From Acidobacteriota bacterium (lineage in GTDB: Bacteria; Acidobacteriota; Vicinamibacteria; Vicinamibacterales; JACQTH01), in assembly GCA_016210935.1 (NCBI GenBank), contig JACQTH010000234.1, positions 1-7,327 of the forward strand: a stretch of DNA of 7,327 nt, written 5' to 3'. Positions 5,098 to 7,327 of the stretch are shown here, one piece after another. The position numbers and the translations under genes were made by a program. The notes under the pieces were generated by a model. It was not told where the DNA came from and searched no databases. It was given only the letters and a program-made list of their open reading frames with translations. The first letter of the stretch is position 1; each line of letters starts with the position of its first letter.

Positions 5098-6441
5098 ATG
5101 CTCGGACAAGGTTCGGAATTCACCGCCACCATCGACAAGCCGGTTGCCGGCGGGCGCATGCTCGCCCGCCACGAGGGACAGGTGGTCCTCGTGTCGGGTG
5201 TGATTCCCGGTGAACAAGTCAGGGCGCGCGTGACCGCCGTCGGGCGGGGCGTCGCGTACGCAGCGCCGCTGGAGATCATCGAGCCGCACGCCGGGCGGCG
5301 TATGCCGCTCGAGACCGAGACGTGGCTGTACGGGCCATGCGGCGGCAACGTGTACCAGCACATCGACTACGAGCTCCAACTGTCCCTCAAGAAGTCGATC
5401 GTGCTGGATGCCTTCGCGCGGATCGGCCGTTTGGAGGTGAGCGGGCTCGCCACCCAGATCGTCGGATCGCCCGAGCAGGGATATCGGATGCGAGCGCGCC
5501 TTCATCTGCGTCGCGGCCGACTCGGATTCTTTCGCGAGGGGACACACCGTTTGTGCGATTACGCGTCGACAGGGCAGTTGCTGCCCCGGTCGTGTGAAGT
5601 GGTCGCGGGCGTGCAGGCCGCGGTGGGCGCGAGAGGGTCGAACCTTGAAGGCGAAATCGAGCTGACGGAGAACGTGCCGGCGTCGGAACGTGTGCTGCAC
5701 TGCAGCCTCAATCGAAAATTGTCGCTGCGCGAGCTGCAGGCCGTCACCGCGGTCGAGGGCCTGACCGGATTGACGGCGTCGGTGGCGGGCGTTCGTGGCG
5801 CCGGCGTCGTGGTCGGGAACCCGCATGTGCATGATGACATCGTGGTGGACGGCACCGAGACCGTCCGACTCCGTCGTCATGTCCGGTCGTTCTTTCAGGG
5901 GAATCGATTTCTGTTGAATCGGCTCGTTGCCGAAGTCGTGGGGTGCGTTCCTGACGGACCGGTGATCGATCTGTACGCGGGAGTCGGATTATTCGGCGTA
6001 CCGCTCGCGGCAGCCGGCAGGGGACCGGTGGAGGCTGTCGAGGTCGGCGCGTTCGGCGTGCAGGACTTGCGGCACAACGTCGCGGGAATCGACCGGACCA
6101 GGAGGGGCGGTTTGCGAACCGCTCCTCCCTCCTACGCAGCAGGCATAGAGATTGTGGCCGGGACGGTTGAGGATTATCTCGCGCGGCCTGCCGCGTTTCC
6201 GAATCCGACGGTCATCGCCGATCCGCCGCGGACAGGCCTGTCGAAAGCCGCTGTGGCGGGCGTCGTGGCGTTACGACCTCGGCGGATCGTGTACGTTTCG
6301 TGCGATGTCGCGACGCTTGCCCGGGACGCGCGGCTGCTCGCGGCGGAGGGCTATGCGATTAAAGAGGTGCTGGGTTTCGATCTGTTCCCGAACACCGGGC
6401 ATGTAGAGATGCTGGCGGTGCTGGATGGATCTTCCGGCTAA
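5098..6441 (+). CDS. rlmD: 23S rRNA/tRNA uracil-5-methyltransferase, RlmD/TrmA family
   Basis: This family transfers a methyl group from S-adenosylmethionine to C5 of a uracil in 23S rRNA or tRNA; the exact target base is not readable from sequence. The 447-residue protein begins with a TRAM-like RNA-binding domain (about 5-62). The methyltransferase domain shows SFFQGN (264-269), the SAM motif DLYAGVGLFG (291-300), DPPRTGL (375-381), the catalytic nucleophile C402 in VSCDVATLARD, and HVE (435-437) with the likely general base. The four-cysteine iron-sulfur site of E. coli RlmD is incomplete: in the CGGC position the protein has C81-GGN, and the cysteine six residues earlier is Thr75. Residues about 335-344 (RRGGLRTAPP) come from an in-frame palindrome. 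The last residues and the TAA stop lie in or at another repeat. The start at 5098 keeps the full TRAM domain; no good Shine-Dalgarno is seen. The call rests on family motifs; a TrmA-like specificity is possible. Confidence 0.92.
   Translation: MLGQGSEFTATIDKPVAGGRMLARHEGQVVLVSGVIPGEQVRARVTAVGRGVAYAAPLEIIEPHAGRRMPLETETWLYGPCGGNVYQHIDYELQLSLKKSIVLDAFARIGRLEVSGLATQIVGSPEQGYRMRARLHLRRGRLGFFREGTHRLCDYASTGQLLPRSCEVVAGVQAAVGARGSNLEGEIELTENVPASERVLHCSLNRKLSLRELQAVTAVEGLTGLTASVAGVRGAGVVVGNPHVHDDIVVDGTETVRLRRHVRSFFQGNRFLLNRLVAEVVGCVPDGPVIDLYAGVGLFGVPLAAAGRGPVEAVEVGAFGVQDLRHNVAGIDRTRRGGLRTAPPSYAAGIEIVAGTVEDYLARPAAFPNPTVIADPPRTGLSKAAVAGVVALRPRRIVYVSCDVATLARDARLLAAEGYAIKEVLGFDLFPNTGHVEMLAVLDGSSG
6101..6128 (+). 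repeat. Palindrome carried in frame inside rlmD
   Basis: GGAGGGGCGGTT (6101-6112) and AACCGCTCCTCC (6117-6128) form a 12-bp stem around TGCG, with one G-T position that would be a G-U wobble in RNA. It encodes about ten residues between the helix VQDLRHNVAG and the strand IEIVAG of the Rossmann-like methyltransferase domain. Homologues normally have only a few residues at that point. The sequence is unrelated to the TTCCGGCTTTAGCCGGAA type, so it represents a different repeat family. Confidence 0.75.
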
Positions 6442-6511
6442 AGCCGGAAGCCACGAAGTTCGGAGCTCGGGTTATGGCGCCGGTCTCGTGGCTTCCGCCT
6501 TTAGGCGGAAG
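6431..6511. repeat. REPIN-like composite element between two convergent genes, supplying both stop codons
   Basis: The left end is the palindrome CTTCCGGCTAAAGCCGGAAG (6431-6450) followed by CCACGA (6451-6456). A 29-nt spacer follows, then TCGTGG (6486-6491) and the palindrome CTTCCGCCTTTAGGCGGAAG (6492-6511). The 26-nt ends are inverted copies identical at 24 positions, and the two differences are a complementary pair that preserves the stem. The TAA at 6439-6441 ends rlmD, and the TTA at 6501-6503 is the TAA stop of the minus-strand amidotransferase. Hairpins from either strand could slow or end transcription, but there is no T-tract, so a terminator role is only possible. Confidence 0.88.
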
Positions 6512-7205
6512 ATGCGCGTCGCCCGGCTTTACACGCCTCCACAAAATTCTCGAACAGCGAGTCGAATTCCCCCGTCCGATGAAAATTCTCGGGGTGCCAT
6601 TGGACGCCGATGCAAAACGGCGCGTCGGGCTTCTCGATCCCTTCAACCACGCCATCGGGTGATGTCGCGGAGACGTGGAAGCCCGGCGCGACGCGCCGAA
6701 CCGATTGATGGTGGCGGCTGTTGACATCACACGTCTCCGGGTCTGATCGGTGGCCAATCAAGCGGGCCAGCACGGAATCGCGCTCGATTCGAACTGGATG
6801 GGCAACCGCGTCGGGTCGCGAATCAACGGAGTGACGCACCGGTGTCTCGAGCTGCGAGGGAATATCTTGAACGAGATCGCCGCCGGCCGCGACGTTCAGC
6901 AACTGCATCCCGCGACAGATCGCCAGCACGGGAAGATCGGTCGCGAGGGCTCGTTCGGTCAGCTCGAACTCAAACGCGTCCCGTGTCTCATCGATGCCGT
7001 ACGTCTGGGGGTGCGGCGTCTCGTCATAGCGGGCCGGGTCCACGTCGGCGCCACCCGTCAGGACGAGCCCGTCGATCTGCTCGATCATCCGATTCGGATC
7101 GGCATCGTGCTCGAGGACGATCGGCTGCCCGCCCGCCTTGTGAATCGACGTGACATAGTCGTCGAGCTTGCTGCAGCGTGTGATCCCGACTCGAGGCCTG
7201 CTCAT
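6501..7205 (-). CDS. Glutamine amidotransferase-like hydrolase (peptidase C26, gamma-glutamyl-gamma-aminobutyrate hydrolase type)
   Basis: The 234-residue protein is a free-standing class-I glutamine amidotransferase-like enzyme. The closest familiar relatives are PuuD-type hydrolases, which release GABA from gamma-glutamyl-GABA in putrescine breakdown. Evidence: N-terminal RPRVGIT (3-9), GLVLTGGADVDPARY (46-60), the nucleophile elbow LAICRGMQLLNVAAGG (94-109) with Cys97, NSRHHQSV (162-169), and the catalytic pair in GVQWHPE (200-206) with His204 and Glu206. I chose the ATG at 7203-7205 because it starts immediately before the conserved first strand. A longer open frame to 7298 overlaps the upstream gene. 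It lies 5 nt downstream of the partial minus-strand gene, implying co-transcription. Its stop codon lies inside a repeat palindrome, and its final residues (GRRASSA) may be partly repeat-derived. The true substrate is not deducible because no polyamine genes are nearby. Confidence 0.9.
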   Translation of the reverse strand: MSRPRVGITRCSKLDDYVTSIHKAGGQPIVLEHDADPNRMIEQIDGLVLTGGADVDPARYDETPHPQTYGIDETRDAFEFELTERALATDLPVLAICRGMQLLNVAAGGDLVQDIPSQLETPVRHSVDSRPDAVAHPVRIERDSVLARLIGHRSDPETCDVNSRHHQSVRRVAPGFHVSATSPDGVVEGIEKPDAPFCIGVQWHPENFHRTGEFDSLFENFVEACKAGRRASSA

Positions 7206-7210
7206 ACAGC

Positions 7211-7327
7211 CTACATCCTGGCCGGAACCTGGATGCCCATCAGATCGAGCGCTCGCGTCATCTGCGCCTTGAAATAGCTGACGCCCGCGGCGCGCCACAG
7301 ACGCGCGTCGCGCCGGTCCTCATTCAG
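7211..7327 (-). CDS. C-terminal 38 codons of an upstream gene, possibly arginyl-tRNA synthetase
   Basis: The minus strand reads openly from the window edge to a TAG stop at 7213-7211. The fragment starts LNEDRRDARLWRAAG and ends AQMTRALDLMGIQVPARM. The ending resembles the C-terminus of arginyl-tRNA synthetase, which commonly closes with a leucine-rich helix and a LLGI-x-x-PERM-like tail; here the tail is LMGIQVPARM. The alignment to ArgS before that tail is not clean, and the segment VSYFKAQM is unfamiliar, so the identification is tentative. The gap to the amidotransferase start is 5 nt, so the two are probably in one operon. The rest of the gene lies outside the window. Confidence 0.5.
   Translation of the reverse strand: MNEDRRDARLWRAAGVSYFKAQMTRALDLMGIQVPARM

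Noticed and set aside
6431..6511. Intrinsic bidirectional terminator between rlmD and the amidotransferase
   Set aside because: The hairpins are strong and well placed, but neither is followed by a T-run on its transcribed strand, and the same palindrome occurs inside nadC, where termination would be harmful. Kept only as a possibility in the repeat entry.
6425..6724. Small plus-strand frame starting MDLPAKAGSHE across the 3' repeat
   Set aside because: It reads the repeat element and then the antisense of the amidotransferase. The peptide pieces KAGSHE and VASAFRRK are translations of the repeat itself, not of a gene.
7206..7298. Longer start for the amidotransferase (31 extra N-terminal residues)
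   Set aside because: The extension overlaps the upstream coding fragment and has no family similarity; the ATG at 7203-7205 precedes the conserved first strand.
1..7327. Phage, plasmid, toxin-antitoxin, defence or biosynthetic cluster
   Set aside because: All genes are housekeeping or cofactor genes apart from one unknown. No integrase, transposase, tRNA gene or atypical-composition island was seen.

Overview
The window is GC-rich bacterial chromosome carrying housekeeping and cofactor genes, with no phage, plasmid or defence genes. The gene content, codon bias and dense short palindromic repeats suggest Acidobacteriota, possibly the Vicinamibacteria lineage. That placement is an inference from general impression, not from a marker gene.

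Layout, left to right on the + strand: the 3' two thirds of valS (valyl-tRNA synthetase, 1-1578); nadC (NAD synthesis, 1575-2624); a BirA-type biotin-protein ligase (2626-3414); coaX (type III pantothenate kinase, 3511-4287); a charged protein of unknown function (4269-5024); and an RlmD/TrmA-type rRNA/tRNA uracil-5-methyltransferase (5098-6441). On the - strand, converging on that methyltransferase, are a class-I glutamine-amidotransferase-like hydrolase of the peptidase C26/PuuD group (6501-7205) and, 5 nt upstream of it, the C-terminal 38 codons of another gene (7211-7327, possibly argS). The valS-nadC stop/start overlap, the 1-nt nadC-birA gap and the 19-nt coaX-unknown overlap point to a co-transcribed cofactor cluster (NAD, biotin attachment, CoA).

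The most notable content is not a gene. Every junction longer than about 50 nt is filled by a short structured repeat, and repeats also lie inside two enzyme genes in frame. A composite element (palindrome, CCACGA, spacer, TCGTGG, palindrome) is present as a 90-nt, exactly 30-codon insertion in nadC. It occurs again between rlmD and the amidotransferase, where its two palindromes supply the stop codons of both convergent genes. A second, unrelated palindrome is carried in frame inside rlmD. A third repeat, with two mutually exclusive hairpins, fills the gap before rlmD. The birA-coaX gap holds a long imperfect inverted repeat and four heptamer units that run almost to the coaX start codon. The two inverted copies differ by paired substitutions that keep base pairing. 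The pattern resembles REPIN elements (inverted REP doublets) and the protein-coding Rickettsia palindromic elements. No transposase gene is visible in the window.
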